Source: Gigantopelta aegis
Lineage: Eukaryota > Mollusca > Gastropoda > Neomphalida > Peltospiridae
Assembly (NCBI RefSeq): GCF_016097555.1
Contig: NC_054699.1
Location: 10,093,429-10,157,428, forward strand
Direction of reading: 5' to 3'
DNA: 64,000 nucleotides
In this document: positions 1 to 13,400 of the stretch, piece after piece
Layout of the letters: each line of letters opens with the position of its first letter
How positions within the stretch are numbered: position 1 is the stretch's first letter
Position numbers and translations under genes: made by a program
The notes under the pieces: model-generated
Told to the model about the DNA's origin: nothing
Seen by the model: only the letters and a program-made list of their open reading frames with translations
Database searches by the model: none

Positions 1-419
1 GCGGATGTTATTGTCAATTAGGCCTTAGCCCGACGTTAAAAATTAAACATTTGTGGGAATCAATATAGTTATGTCCATTGTAAACTGAATCGTTTTTTTT
101 TATGAAACTGTATAAATGGTATTTCTTGGAAAAAATACCTGTCTACTATCTAACTGTAGACCCTTGAACCATCAACTTGGCCTTTTCCAATATTAATGAT
201 GTCACTTTCTAATGACGTCGTTAGCTTTCTGGGTGTCAAGTTCATTTGATCCTGGAAAAAGAATGTAATTAACCAATTACAATACAGAACGCTTGCCATC
301 ATTTACAATGATGAATAAATAAATCAAAGTACTCTAGTGGTATCACTGTGTGCAGCACTGATATAGGTAGGATGTAGTTCTGTGTGTGATTGCTGGAGGA
401 ACAATCACCCTCTATCAAT

Positions 420-672
420 TCTGTTTCTCGCAGCAAATAAATGTGACTGAAAGGTTATTTTGTTGCATGTAGACATATTTCAAATGTGCAAATGTTAAAT
501 ACTGGCAGATAATGTACACCAGATATATTAATTTTACTGTTGAGGAGGAATACTCACAGTAGTAATCTTTATCCAGTGGCATAAAACTGCCATCAGAGAT
601 GCTCCCAACCCATGGAACCCATGGCAATTTATATCTTAACGACTTCAATTGCCGTTGGTAAGTTCAAGCCCT
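420..672. repeat. dispersed repeat, copy 1 of 2
   Basis: About 250 bp resembling 45160-45382. Both begin near GCAGCAAATAAA, share AGCAGATAATGTACACCAG-like and CAATTTATATCT segments, and end AGCCCTGA. The rest of 1-745 shows no gene and is PELP1 3' flank. Confidence 0.7.
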
Positions 673-745
673 GATACAATAGAATTCCACATTGTAAACA
701 ACATTGTATAATAACCTTATAATATTTCAAATTATTTTTATACGT

Positions 746-751
746 TTTATT
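746..751 (-). terminator. PELP1: candidate poly(A) signal of PELP1
   Basis: AATAAA on the minus strand about 165 nt past the stop codon, followed by AT-rich sequence. No cDNA is available to confirm use. Confidence 0.5.
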
Positions 752-836
752 ACTCGGATGTGTTACAAATACGTAGATTAATCCACTGTCCGTTTTAATG
801 GCTACAAACTGGACAGTCCATTAACATTGTGTCAAC

Positions 837-916
837 AAGTCTGTTTAGAAATGTGCTGTTGTTTGGGATCTCAAGTCCGTTTAGAAATGTGCTGTTGTTT
901 GGGATCTCAAGTCTGT
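837..916 (-). repeat. 36-bp tandem duplication in the PELP1 3' UTR
   Basis: Two 36-bp units (837-872, 873-908) differ by one base. A third partial unit begins at 909 and runs into the stop codon, so the repeated unit starts with the same bases that end the coding region. Confidence 0.85.
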
Positions 917-973
917 TTATTCTGAATCCGGGTCTGCATCCACGAAACTCAACAGCATTGCTTCCACTTCAGC
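917..973 (-). CDS. PELP1: PELP1 exon 18 (residues 833-850) and stop
   Basis: The acceptor ends TTAATTACAG. The exon reads [18 protein letters not shown] and ends TAA at 919-917. This is the conserved PELP1 C-terminal motif and fixes the identity of the gene. Confidence 0.95.
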   Translation of the reverse strand, partial: AEVEAMLLSFVDADPDSE

Positions 974-3900
974 CTGTAATTAAAAAATAAGAGATCATGT
1001 ATATGTTAAAAGTTTTAAAATAATGTAAATAAAATATACAGAACCGTGAAAGTATATGTATAACTACAGATATGCAACAAAGCTTTATTAAAAAAAAAAA
1101 TGAGCACAATTATGTAATTCTGAAAATAATTAACTATAAATATATCCAAATAATAAAGATGTTATTTTAAAAATAAATTTAATTATTATGTATTTGGTTA
1201 TTTGTGTATTAAGTAATCAATAAATACCCTGAAAATTAATTTAAGATTTAAAACTTTTTGGTAGGCAATAGGAAGATGACAATTAAGTTATCCCAATCTG
1301 GTTAAGTGCAGCGTTTGAAATGACCACTTATCTGTTTGTCTTGTGGACAAGTGAAAATCTGTCTGGACAAGCAAATTGTCCCTCAATGATTGTCTTGTGG
1401 ACAAGTGAAAATGTTCAGTGCAGTTTCATTTTGAGCATCAAAAACATAACCCTTGTGTACTCGAGTAAAACAAACCATAAGGAGATTTCTAGGTGTATTT
1501 GTCTGGTGGACTTGAAAATTTCTGCTTACTTCTATCGCAGTAGTGGACTTAATATTTTAGAGATTTCTTTAAAAGGCTCATATTTAACACAAAGAAGATG
1601 GAGAGGGTATGCAATATAGTGGATCAAATGTATTCTTGTAAAAAGTGAACAAAACCATTTTAAGTTTTTGTTTAATGACCCCACTACAGCACATTGATTT
1701 ATTAATCGTCGGCTATTGGATGTCAAACATTTTGTAATTTTTACTTATAGTCTTAGAAAGGAAACTTGCTACATTTGTCCATTAGTAGTAAGAGATCTTT
1801 TATATGCATCATCCCAAAGACTGGATAGCACATACATGTACCATGGTCTTTGATACACCAATCTTGGTGCACTGGAACAGGAAATAGCCCAATAGGTAGA
1901 CTGATGGGGATTGATCCCAGACCGACCATGTATCAAGTGGGTGCTTTACCACTAGGTTACATTCTGTCCCTGGACATAACCATTGCTCACTGTCGTCCAT
2001 TAACACTATCAGGACTCGACCAGCATTGATTCATCATATTTGGCCTTACTAAGGACTAGACTAGCATGACACATCAATTACTATAATGTCGGTCCCGCCT
2101 GCTTTGGCTCCTTATCATTCCTGAGACTAGTCCAAAGAGTCATTTGAAAAAAACCCCTCAAAACAACTATAAAGTATTAAACATGATTAGTCATTATGAT
2201 AGCATCTTAAAAGTCTCTGACTAATCACATAACAAGAATGCCCCTTTAAGGGAGCAACTAATCACTCCTGTGAGATCTGTAATATCATAAGGGACCGTAG
2301 CAAAAGTATTTTGAAGCCACAAGAGACAAAAAATTTCGTCATGGGGGGGAGGGGGGGTCAAAGAATCCACTAGGATCTTGTATTGGAAAAAAGGCTTCAC
2401 CATCTAAAAATCAAAAGGGAGTTGAAAAATGATCTTTGTAGTTTCAAATTTAGCAACGTTTTTCACTGCAGATGATGATACCAAACCAGAAACGGAAGCC
2501 ATGTGCAGCGCATGCTTTTACAATGCATCTTGAAGTTGAACACAGCCGATATAGGACAGTGTGGCAACATAGGATCAAGAAAAAAAACATGTTTATTTCC
2601 TTTATTTACTGCGGTAAACTCCGATTGTATGAAATCGTTATAAACCATTTATTTTTAGACTCCTCTGGTTATTATATAGACTGAGCAAGGGCAAAGTACC
2701 ATAACAACCAGCCATGAAACATGGTCACGTTTTTCCTTTCCTTCCTGGGTCCTTTGAGTGGAGGGCCCTGGCCATGAGTATCCCTCCACCTTGGCTATTA
2801 ATGAAGTGCTTTATCCCCCCCCCCCCCCCACTCCTCCAGGCTTATTCCAGTTAAATACCGTATCTGTGGCGAGTGGATGAAGAAATTTGGCTACTGAATA
2901 TGTTTCATTTACTAGCCAGCAGCAAGTAAAAAAAACATTCTGCACCGAGCCCTGTTTTATATCAAAACTTTAATTTTAAGATCCCGATTAGTTAGTTTAT
3001 CAAAACTTTAATTTTAAGATCCTGATTAGTTAGTTAGTCACTTCTACTACGGCTAGCGATGAAGCAAGACGTGTGCGCCTGCTCTCTTGAGTTACCCCCC
3101 CACCTGGGGGGACTCATAGCCAGTTACGGAGTGTTGTTAGAATACCGCGTCACGTACACCGGGCCACGGGCAACCGTGACCTTGGTGTACGGTGACCCGG
3201 TCAGGAAACCACCGAGGAAGAGAGGAAGGAGGAAGACGGACGCGCCAGGGACGGACCGGGGGGGTACAAAACCGGCAGTTCAACTGCCGGCGGCGGCCCC
3301 TTACGTTGGACATCCCCGGCACCGATCTACACCGGGGAAACCGGAGGATCCAGCTCAGCCGGAACCAACAGTTGAACCACCAGGGGCAGACCTTAACCAG
3401 GCGGTTATGGAGTCGCCCCCACAAACTCCGCTGAACTCAGCTTCCGGGACTCCTGTGATGCCACCTCCACCTTGGAAGAGTGCCGCAGTCGAGTCCCAGG
3501 CCCGATCGGTAGCCGTTGCCAAGCGGAAAGCGATTGCGTCACCAGGAGACCAACCAGTCAAGCCAGGACCCCCGACGCAACCGCCGAAGCCTGTTGTTGA
3601 AACTGAGGAGCAGTGGTCACTCAAGGCCGGCAAACTACCAACGCGCTACTCCCAGTTAGTGAAGACCAACATCGAGGACGTCCGGAGCCTATTTACTCAA
3701 CCGAAGCTCAGCGCTTTCATGCCATTACCAGCAAGCCCGTCAGAGGGAGACTTCTGCGTGCACAGCGTCACAATGCGGGATGGCCGTGGAATCTGTCTCA
3801 CCGTACGCCGGAGTGGGAGCTACAACCAAGCACTGCTACTCCCAGAAATGGACAACCCGACCCTCCATCGAATCATCAAAATCGTAGCCGGGAAAGAGTA

Positions 3901-4378
3901 TCGAGCACTAGCCAAGTCGATAGCAGGATCCACTTACCGGCCAGGCATCCCGCATTTTGACGCCTCCAACTCCATCGGCCAACCTCCTTCACCTCCGTGA
4001 GTACCAACCTCTTTTTTGGGCTAGTTAGACTTTAAACATTTTGGAAGCAGTTCAAAATTCTTATGTTTATTTTTTTATAAGTAGTCTAACGCAAATTACT
4101 TTGGCGCCCGTTCAATTGCTCAAAATCACCTTAAAACCTTTTGGCTGAGCAGTCTTAACTATTTTGGGTTAAATTTTAGAGTCCGGACATGTTTTTGGAC
4201 GCAGTTACTCTTTGTAGACTTAGGTAAAATACAGGCTTCACCGAGGAATCGAAATTCAGCCAATCAGAGCACGGCTCCCACTCGGTGTACTTCAAGTTTA
4301 CGAAGTGTCTGCTATTTGGTCCGCGCTCGCGTTGACCTTACTAAATGGCTTTCTTCCAAATTCCGCCCACTTCAAAAT

Positions 4379-4417
<39 letters not shown>

Positions 4418-7400
4418 TGCTCCGGAGTTAGTCACTGGCGAAGTCAGAGGCTAAATCCGTGGTGGGCGTGCCTGGACCTTCGTGGATAGGGGCACGTAAA
4501 TATAGTTTCCAGTTCCAGTTCCAGTTAGTTTTATCAAAACTTTAATTTTAAAATCCCGATTAGTTAGTTTTATCCAAACTATAATTTTATTAAAGAGAAT
4601 AAAAAACCAGAACATTCTTTTTATTTATATCTAGATATTCTTTATTTTGTTTTTGTTGAAGGTAAACAGGGGGCAGGGCTCGGCTCTCCCTGTATCTTTC
4701 AACAAAAACAAACTGGTACATCCACCAATGTGAAGCCAAAGTTGCTCTTATTTTAGACTCTTGGGGTGGGGGGGGGGGGGGGGGGGAGGAGTCTGCAGAG
4801 AGACTAAATGATTTAGTCTCTTTTGGCTTCATATACTTTTGCTACGGTCCCTAACCATCATCGACAGATATGGCCTTACCGATGGCTGATTATCGGACGA
4901 TGTCAATGCAGAAGGTACACTGTGAATGTCTGGAGTCTGGGACTGAGCAGACGTGAAACTCTGGTCAGCAGACGTGTCCTGCTGGGACTCGGTTCGCTCG
5001 TCACACAGCGATGAAGTTGATTCTACTCCTAGTGTCACTTGCTGGGTTGCAGTAGTTATGGAAATGGTCGAATTAATTTCTCCATCTTTCTGTCTCTGTT
5101 CCTCTCCTGTTTTCAAGTGTGGTGCTTCTGACAGGCTGGTTACAATCAGAATTTTTTTTTTTAAATTCAACAAGACATCTGCACATCTGTTAGGTTATTG
5201 CTAACCTTCCTTTAAAGGAACATTCCTGAGTTTGCTACCTGGTACATTGTAAGATGTTTCCGACTAATAAAATATTTCTACGATTAAACTTACATATTAA
5301 ATACATTTTCTTGTTTAGAATATCAGTGTCTGTATATTCAATGTGTTTCTAGTTGTAATATTTATAAGAAGCCCAAACTGGATTTTGTCACTAGATACAC
5401 TTTGCGTTCATTAGAAATCATGAATATCGTATTTCCCAATTCTCAAGTTGTGTTGAGCGTTCGTTTGGTGAAATAACCTGCTAACACAACTCATAAACCG
5501 TGGTACGATTTTCTGTCTAAATCTTCACAACTCGTGGGAAAAATGGAGGGAAAAACACAAATCAAACTGGATTTTGTCATCAAATAATTTCGTACGTACG
5601 AAAAAAAATCCTTTTTAAGAAATAAAATGAAATTTAACCTAGTACAAATATTAAAATGATCAGAAACACGTTTAATATAGAGCCACTAATATTTTATGCA
5701 GAAAAATATAATTCATATGTAATTACAATCGTTAAAAAGTCTCTGTTAGTCGATAGCATCTTAAAAATTGCAGCAAACTCAGGAATGTCCCTTTAACCTT
5801 AATATGTATTGCTCTACATTAATTATACTGATGAAAAGAAATAAGGGATCACATCAACACTAACACAAAAAGAGTGGCTGCAACCAAAACCCTCATCCAT
5901 AGTGTTCGGAAGTTACATTGTAACTGTGTTACTGACATTCAATCTCACATTAATGACATTCAGTCTCACATTACTGACATTCAACCCCATGTTACATCTT
6001 TTTATGTTGGATATACATATAATATGGAGCCAGTTGTTAAAAAAGGTTGTTTCTAGTCTAGACATTTAAAATAGAAATGGAAATGGAAATGTTTTATTTA
6101 ATAACGCACTCAACACATTTTATTTACGGTTATATGGCATCAGACATATGGTTAAGGACCACACAGATAGAGAGAGGAAACCCGCTGTCACCACTTCATG
6201 GGCTACTCTTTTCGATTAGCAGCAAGAGTTCTTTTATATGCACCATCCCACAGATAGGGTAGTACATACCACAGCCTTTGATGTACTAATTGTGGTGCAC
6301 TGGATGGAGCAAGAAATAGCCCAATGGGCCCACTGACGGGGATCGATCCCAAACTGACCGCGCATCAAGCGAATGCTTTACCACTGGGCTACGAAAATAC
6401 AAGTGGAGGCAGAAATATATTTACTGAACCTCAACATATGCTTTACACTCACCCTAGTTTAGGTCATGGGACCAAACCTCCTCAGTGGATCCATTGACAT
6501 TTCCCCATCCCAAACAGTAAACCATGACTGGAAAATAAGACTGTGGTATGTGCTGTTTTAGTTTGTTTTATTTAACGACACCACTAGAGCATATTAATTA
6601 TCGGCCATTGGATGTCAAACATTGATAATTCTGACATACAAGTCTTAGAGAAGAAACCTGCTACATTATTTTTTTCCATTAGTAGCAAGGGATCATTTAA
6701 ATGTACAGACACGACAACACATACCACAGCCTTTGATATACCAGTCATGGTGCACTGGCTGGAATGAGAAGTAGCCCAACAGGCCCACCAATGGGAATCG
6801 ATCCTAGACCGACCACGCATCAAGCGAGCACTTTACCACTGGGCTACGTTCTGTTGTTTAAAAAAAAAGACAATTTCAACAAACGTGACGGTCAAACTGC
6901 GATAACTGTGTACCTTTCACTGTGAGACTCTTTCTCATTAGAGCTCCTAGCTGTCATCACTTCAGCGTTATCTGTATCCATCACTACGTCGCTCTGTCTC
7001 TCCGTCTCCGACTTCTGACACTCATCTGTCGCAGAGGTAACATCGACGACATCATCATCATCATCATCATCATCATCCTGATCATCCTCCTCATGACTAC
7101 AGCGTCTGTTCTCAGTCTGTGTAGCAACTCCTTTAAAATCCTTCAAATTAATTATCTTACTATCGCCACGGGAACGTGACGTTTCCACATCTTGCATATC
7201 ACCGCCGCCACTGCCATCACCGCCATGGTCTACAGAACCGATTCCATTTGTCTGTGGTTCACCGTGTGTATCCATAGCACCTACGTGGTGGCGTGACAAA
7301 ACCAGAGACTCCTGGAAGTGATCGGTCTGGACAGAGGTAATATCTCCACTATTCTTCTGTGGAGTCTCAACAATGATATTGCACTGAATCAAGGATGGAC

Positions 7401-10400
7401 CGCGGACGCACGGGGCTCTAGGGTGGATAATACATTCACAGAATAACATGGCTCTCTTGGAGAATGTAGAGACCTTAAAATAAAAATTTAGTAAATAATC
7501 AAGCATTTTGAGAGTACTGCTAAAGCAATACATGTCCCCTACCAGGGCCAATTTTGTTTTCTTTATCTCCTAAATTCAATGGCAAGAACTCTGTGAAAAA
7601 AGGATACATCGCCATTAAAGTATATACAAAATTACATCTCGATATCTTCAGGTATTGCAAAAAGAACTTTCAGAAAACATTTTTTTTTATATCTCATAAG
7701 TTCAAGGACCATAACTCTTTCCAAAATTGTAGCAGTACATGATAAAGCTACATAAAACATTTTGGCTGCATATCTCAAGGTATTGTGAAAAAAACATCTG
7801 GAAAAACTATATTTGGGACAGATAGATGGACAGACAGACAGACAGAAGGACTAATAAAGATCCATCCTTTAGTTTTAATCCACTGACCAAGTTATTAGAA
7901 AGTACAATTATTGGCAAATCAAACCTGTTTCTGATCTTTGTAGTGTTTGAAGTAACTCAAAAATTATTTTGTATGGAAAAAATCAATGTATTTACATGAA
8001 AAACTATAGTTCAAGACTGAAACAAAAAAGGAAGAAGGAAACGTTTTATTTAACGACACTCTCAACATATTTAATTTACGGTTATATGGTTAAGGACCAC
8101 ACAGATATTGAGAGAGGAAACCTGCTGTCGCCACTTCATGGGCTACTCTTTTTGATTTGCAGCAAGGGATCTTTTATATGCACCATCCCACAAACAGGAT
8201 AGTATATACCACAGCCTTTGTTACACCAGTTGTGGAGCACTGGCTGGAATGAGAAATAGCCCAATGGGTCCACCGACGGGGATCGATCCTAGACTGACCG
8301 CTCATCAAGCGAACACTTTACCACTGGGCTACAGAAATAAAAAAGAAAGCTTCCATCTAAAGAATTTGTATTTTCCTTATGTAAAAAAACTTTTTTGGGG
8401 GGAAATATATTTAGAAACAAATTAAAGAAGAAATGGGTGCTACTCTTTCCATTGCCTTTTCAGAAACCCTGAGTTAAACCAATCTGCATTCAACCCCCTA
8501 CTACCCCTCCCCCCAAACCCCCCCCCAAAAAAAACCCAACAAGCTACAACCCCACCCCCCCAAAAAAGAAACTGACCTAAAAACTACACTTTGTCCAACC
8601 GTAATTAACAGCAAACAGGCCTAGGATTTCCTGTCTATCCTGCAGCATGTAATTAAATACAGTCACACCTCTCAAAACCGGAATTACCTCAAAACCAGAC
8701 ATTTTTTATGGCCCCCTTTTAAATATCTGTACACAAGAGAACCTCTCTAAACTGGATACCTCCTAAAAATGGACTTTTATCTTGGTCCCAAGGGTATCCG
8801 GTTTAGAGGAGTTACACTGTAGTTGAAATACCTCTAAGCAATGGTCTTGCAAGCTCCGTCTAAACAGTCCCATGGTGATCTGTACAGGTGATGGGACATC
8901 CGAGTGAACTGTGACTGTACACGACAAAAGGGCCGTGTAGAGTGCCAGTCTGCACGTGCCCGACTGGTATGGAACTGGTGGCTCCGAGCTCTGTTGTACC
9001 GATATAGTTGTAGCGATGAGGCTCTGAAGAATATCCTAATAAAAACACAGGTGATAGTCATGCTGCATTCATTAGAAATCATGAATATCATATTTCCCAA
9101 TTCTCAAGTTGTGTTGAGCGTTCATTTGGTGAAATAACCCGCTAACACAACTCATAAACCGTGGTATGATTTTCTGTCTAAATCTTCACAACTCGTGGGA
9201 AAAATGGAGGAAAAAACACAAATCATTCGTTATACTATAAGTTGGGGTGGGGTGGGGGGGTGGGAGTGGAGGGGGTGAGATTGGAGTGACTACAAATTGT
9301 TTATAAATCGCCTGCACACCTCCACTTGGTAAAGTTCTGTTCACAATTTGGAACTAGTGAATTCACGATCACTAAATGAATGCAGCATCACACATTATTG
9401 TTAAAAATCGGTTGAATTTCATCACTGAACATCAGCTGCAATCAGTTTGCACCAACCAATCAACTTACACAATTGGTTAGAAATGGAAATGTTGTATTTA
9501 ACGATGCACACAACACATTTTATTTATGGTTATATGCAGACCTGTCAACCTTTAGTCAAGAGAAAGCAGGAGATGTGTGTTGAAAAAGCAGGAGATTTTT
9601 TTTAATTCACACAATTTAACCCAAAATCGCAAGATTTAAGAAAAACATTATTACAATAAGTTAATAAAAAAATTTTTTTTTTTAAAGTTTAAATATTATT
9701 ATGATTTAATACATATTTAATTTTTTTTTTTTTTTTATCCAAAAATGTTAAGAACATGAACAAGAAATAAAAAATTTAATTAGTACATTTACGGTATTAC
9801 ACTTACAGCCTTACAGGTTGCGTTACATTATCATTTGTGGTTAGTGTACCTAAGTACCAAAGACAAATTTATATAAATCTTATAAATTAATATTCAGTTT
9901 TTACTATAATGAGGAACGGTGGCGTGGTACTTATTTAAAATCATTATAATGATGCAATAAACATTGTATTTTCATTAATCATAAGTAAAACCTCATTACG
10001 GACATCGTGTGAAATATATCGGAATTATACCCATTTCCGTGAGTAACTTTATGTAAATGTCAAACACAACATTTTTTAATTGTACAAAAATAATTTCTTG
10101 AAGTGTACCCTTATAACCAACATTTTACCGCACAAACATACAAAATTAACTGACACAAGTATGTTTATACAGCTAATTGGTCTTTTCGTTGTCTTGCTGT
10201 GACATGTGATTTTAACATGCATCGTGTGTATCGCTGTCAACTCGGGAGTCTGGCAGTTCAAATTTGTCATAGTTGCATTATGTAATCCAGTGGGAAGACA
10301 TTTTACAATTCAGAGGTGTTATTAGAACTAAATTGGATAGTTTTTTTTTTTATATGGCAACACTGAATGTCAATACACAGCCTGTTGAATTAGCGGCAAC

Positions 10401-13400
10401 ATGCTTCATAGCCATTACGATGACAACAAACATTATAATAACACGTCATTTTATAAACTCCATGTGCTTTTTTAACAATATAAATAGGCTATCCCACAAT
10501 TCTCACTTCGGCAAAGGTTAAACAGTCGGGACAATTCGGCCTGTTACATTCTCGGAAACCGAAAGTAGTCGACATTTTCCGAATGAGAAAAAAAGTTACT
10601 TCCTTCTGTTATTTTGACAAGAGGATCGATTTTTTTTTATGCTTACAAAAATGTCATTTAACAGGAGAAACTGTCTCCCGCACAGGTGAAAGGAGATTTG
10701 ATCAAATACCGGGAGACTCCCGCGGAATCCGGGAGGGTTGACAGGTCTGGTTATATGGCGTCGGACATATGGTTAAGGACCACACAGATATTGAGAGAGG
10801 AAACCCGCTGTCACCACTTCATGGGCTACTCTTTTCGATTAGCAGCAAGGGATCTTTTATATACACCATCCCACAGACAAGATAACACATGCACAGCCTT
10901 TAATCTACCAGTCGTAGTGCACTGGCTGGAGCGAGAAATAGCCGAATGGGCCTAGACTGGTCACGCATCAAGCGAAGGCTTTACCACTGGGCTATGTCCC
11001 GCCCCCTCAATTGGTTAGAATTACATGACCATCAGATTTAATCATAAGTTTAAAGTTAAAGTAAATTTTGTTTAACGACATTTCTAGAGCACACTGATTT
11101 ATTAATCATCGGTTATTGGATGTCAAACATTTGGTAATTTTGACACTTAGTCTGAGAGAGGAAACCTGCTACATTTTTTCCCCCATTAGTAGCAAGGGAT
11201 CTTTTATATGCAACATCCCAAAGACAGGATAGCACATACCACAGCCTTTGATATATCAAGTCATGGTGCACTGGCTGGAACGAGAAATAGCCCAACAGGC
11301 CCATCGATGGGGGATCGATCCCAAACCGACTGCACATCAAGAGAACACATTACAATTGGATTACGTCCCGCCCATACAATTTGCCTAATTCAACTTCAAA
11401 TTCAATGTCCCACCCCAGCAAGTACACAAGTGTGCTGTTATGACACATGCCTGCTGTGGGCACAAGTTCTGGGGTGAGCCAGCCTTTGTATTCAAGAGAG
11501 GAAAAGACGTGGTGTCTCACTTATGAACTAAATCCCAATCAAGAGGGGACCAGAGGTAAGCAGAGAGTACTAAGCAGACCGTAACTTGCAACGTTTCTAA
11601 TAAGGAAAATTAGGTCAGGGTGAAAATACTGGTAGAAGGGTTTTAAATTATTTTTATCTTTAACAGCACCTCAGCACATTTTATACCATACACAGGCCTT
11701 TGAAAACTGCAAGCAAGATTGTTGATTAAAATGTTGCTCAATTAAGTCTAACTTTGCATAACCTACTTTGTTCTCTTACAGTTAGGTAATTACAAACATT
11801 TACAATTATAATACTTAAACACTTGTTTATGAAAAACGGGCTTGGTAAATTCGGCCATAAATTTTTGGTCAACACTGAAAAACACTTTCAGTGTTAGTAT
11901 CATACCTTATATGTCTTTGGTTTCCATGATGGCCCAAAACACTCAACAAGGGCAGCAAGCACTGAAATGAGAAACAAAATAAAACTTGAATGGGGTTTTA
12001 CAAAACTTGTTATATCCAAATCAGTACACTGTTGATACATACCCAGTGGTTATTCGCAAATGGATTAAGTCATCATATAAGATTATCGGTCAAGTAATGT
12101 ATTAAATAAAATAAATATTAAAATTTTAATTTTTACAGATCTGTATATAATATACATGAGTATGCAAAGGCATGAGTGGACACTGTCAATGGGCGTCTTA
12201 GCTCAGAACAGGGGAGATAATAAAACAGGTGGCGCGTCACTCATCAGGGTCCAACAAACTCGGACAATAGCTGTATTTTTTCATTGCTTTGTCATTCTTT
12301 GTTATACCACGATCATAACGGACCAAAACCGTATCGGCTCTGTACATGACGTTCCTATACAGCACGGTTCTGCACAGGACGGTCTATAGTATACGCTGCA
12401 GTGAACGGTTACCAGTCGTTACCAGTTGACATTTGTCTACACGTGTACTGAGATATGGGGAGGGGGGTAGAAGTCAGTAAAGTCAGTAATAATAAAGAAA
12501 ATATATGTATATTGTGGATAATAGTATTAAAAATATATATAGTGATGACGGCTCTGTACAGGGCGTTCCTACACAGGGCGGTCTAGTATTTTATATACTT
12601 AGATATGGTGGGAAAACACATTAACAGTAAAGGGAATAAATATATAGTTTGTATATAAAGAAAATATATGTATATTTTGGATAATACTCGAATTTTTTTT
12701 TATATATATATAACATGTGCGTGTGCGAGTATTAAAAAAATATATAGTGATGACGGCTCTGTACAGGACGTTCCTACACTGCACGGTTCTGCACAGGATG
12801 GTTTATAGTATACGCTGCAGTGAACGGTTACCAGTTGTTACCAGTTGACGTTTGTCTACACGTGTACTAAGATATGAGGGGGGAAGTCAGTAATAATAAA
12901 GAAAATATATGTATATTGTGGATAATAATCAATAAAATATTTATGTGCATATGTATCGTCAACGTCCTCTGTTGTTAGAATTTGTTTTCAATTATTATAT
13001 TCGATCTGCAAAAGGTATGCTACATTTTTGTGCCTCTACATGAGCGTACATTTAATATATCTGACACTGATATCTGACCTTATTATATTTACTCAACATA
13101 GAAATATATGCCCAATATCTCTGCAATCTATTTTGGAACCCCCCTTTTCAAAACTCAACATAGAAATATATGCCCAATATCTAAGCAATCTATTTTGGAA
13201 CCCCCCTTTTCAAAATCCTATGTACGCCCATGCTCTATTGTAGTGAATAGTGTTCATAATACATTCATAACAGTTGTAAATAATTTTGAGTATATAAATA
13301 TCAATTCATTAAATTATTTTACAAACTTGTAATGGACGTAATGCCTATTTGACATCAAGTGTGAGTATATAAATTTTTAAATTTAGAATCAATTCATTAA

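Noticed and set aside
3137-3633. Antisense frames across the 3059-4000 ORF
   Set aside because: Shadows of a GC-rich ORF; the plus-strand frame is longest and has the composition pattern of a protein.
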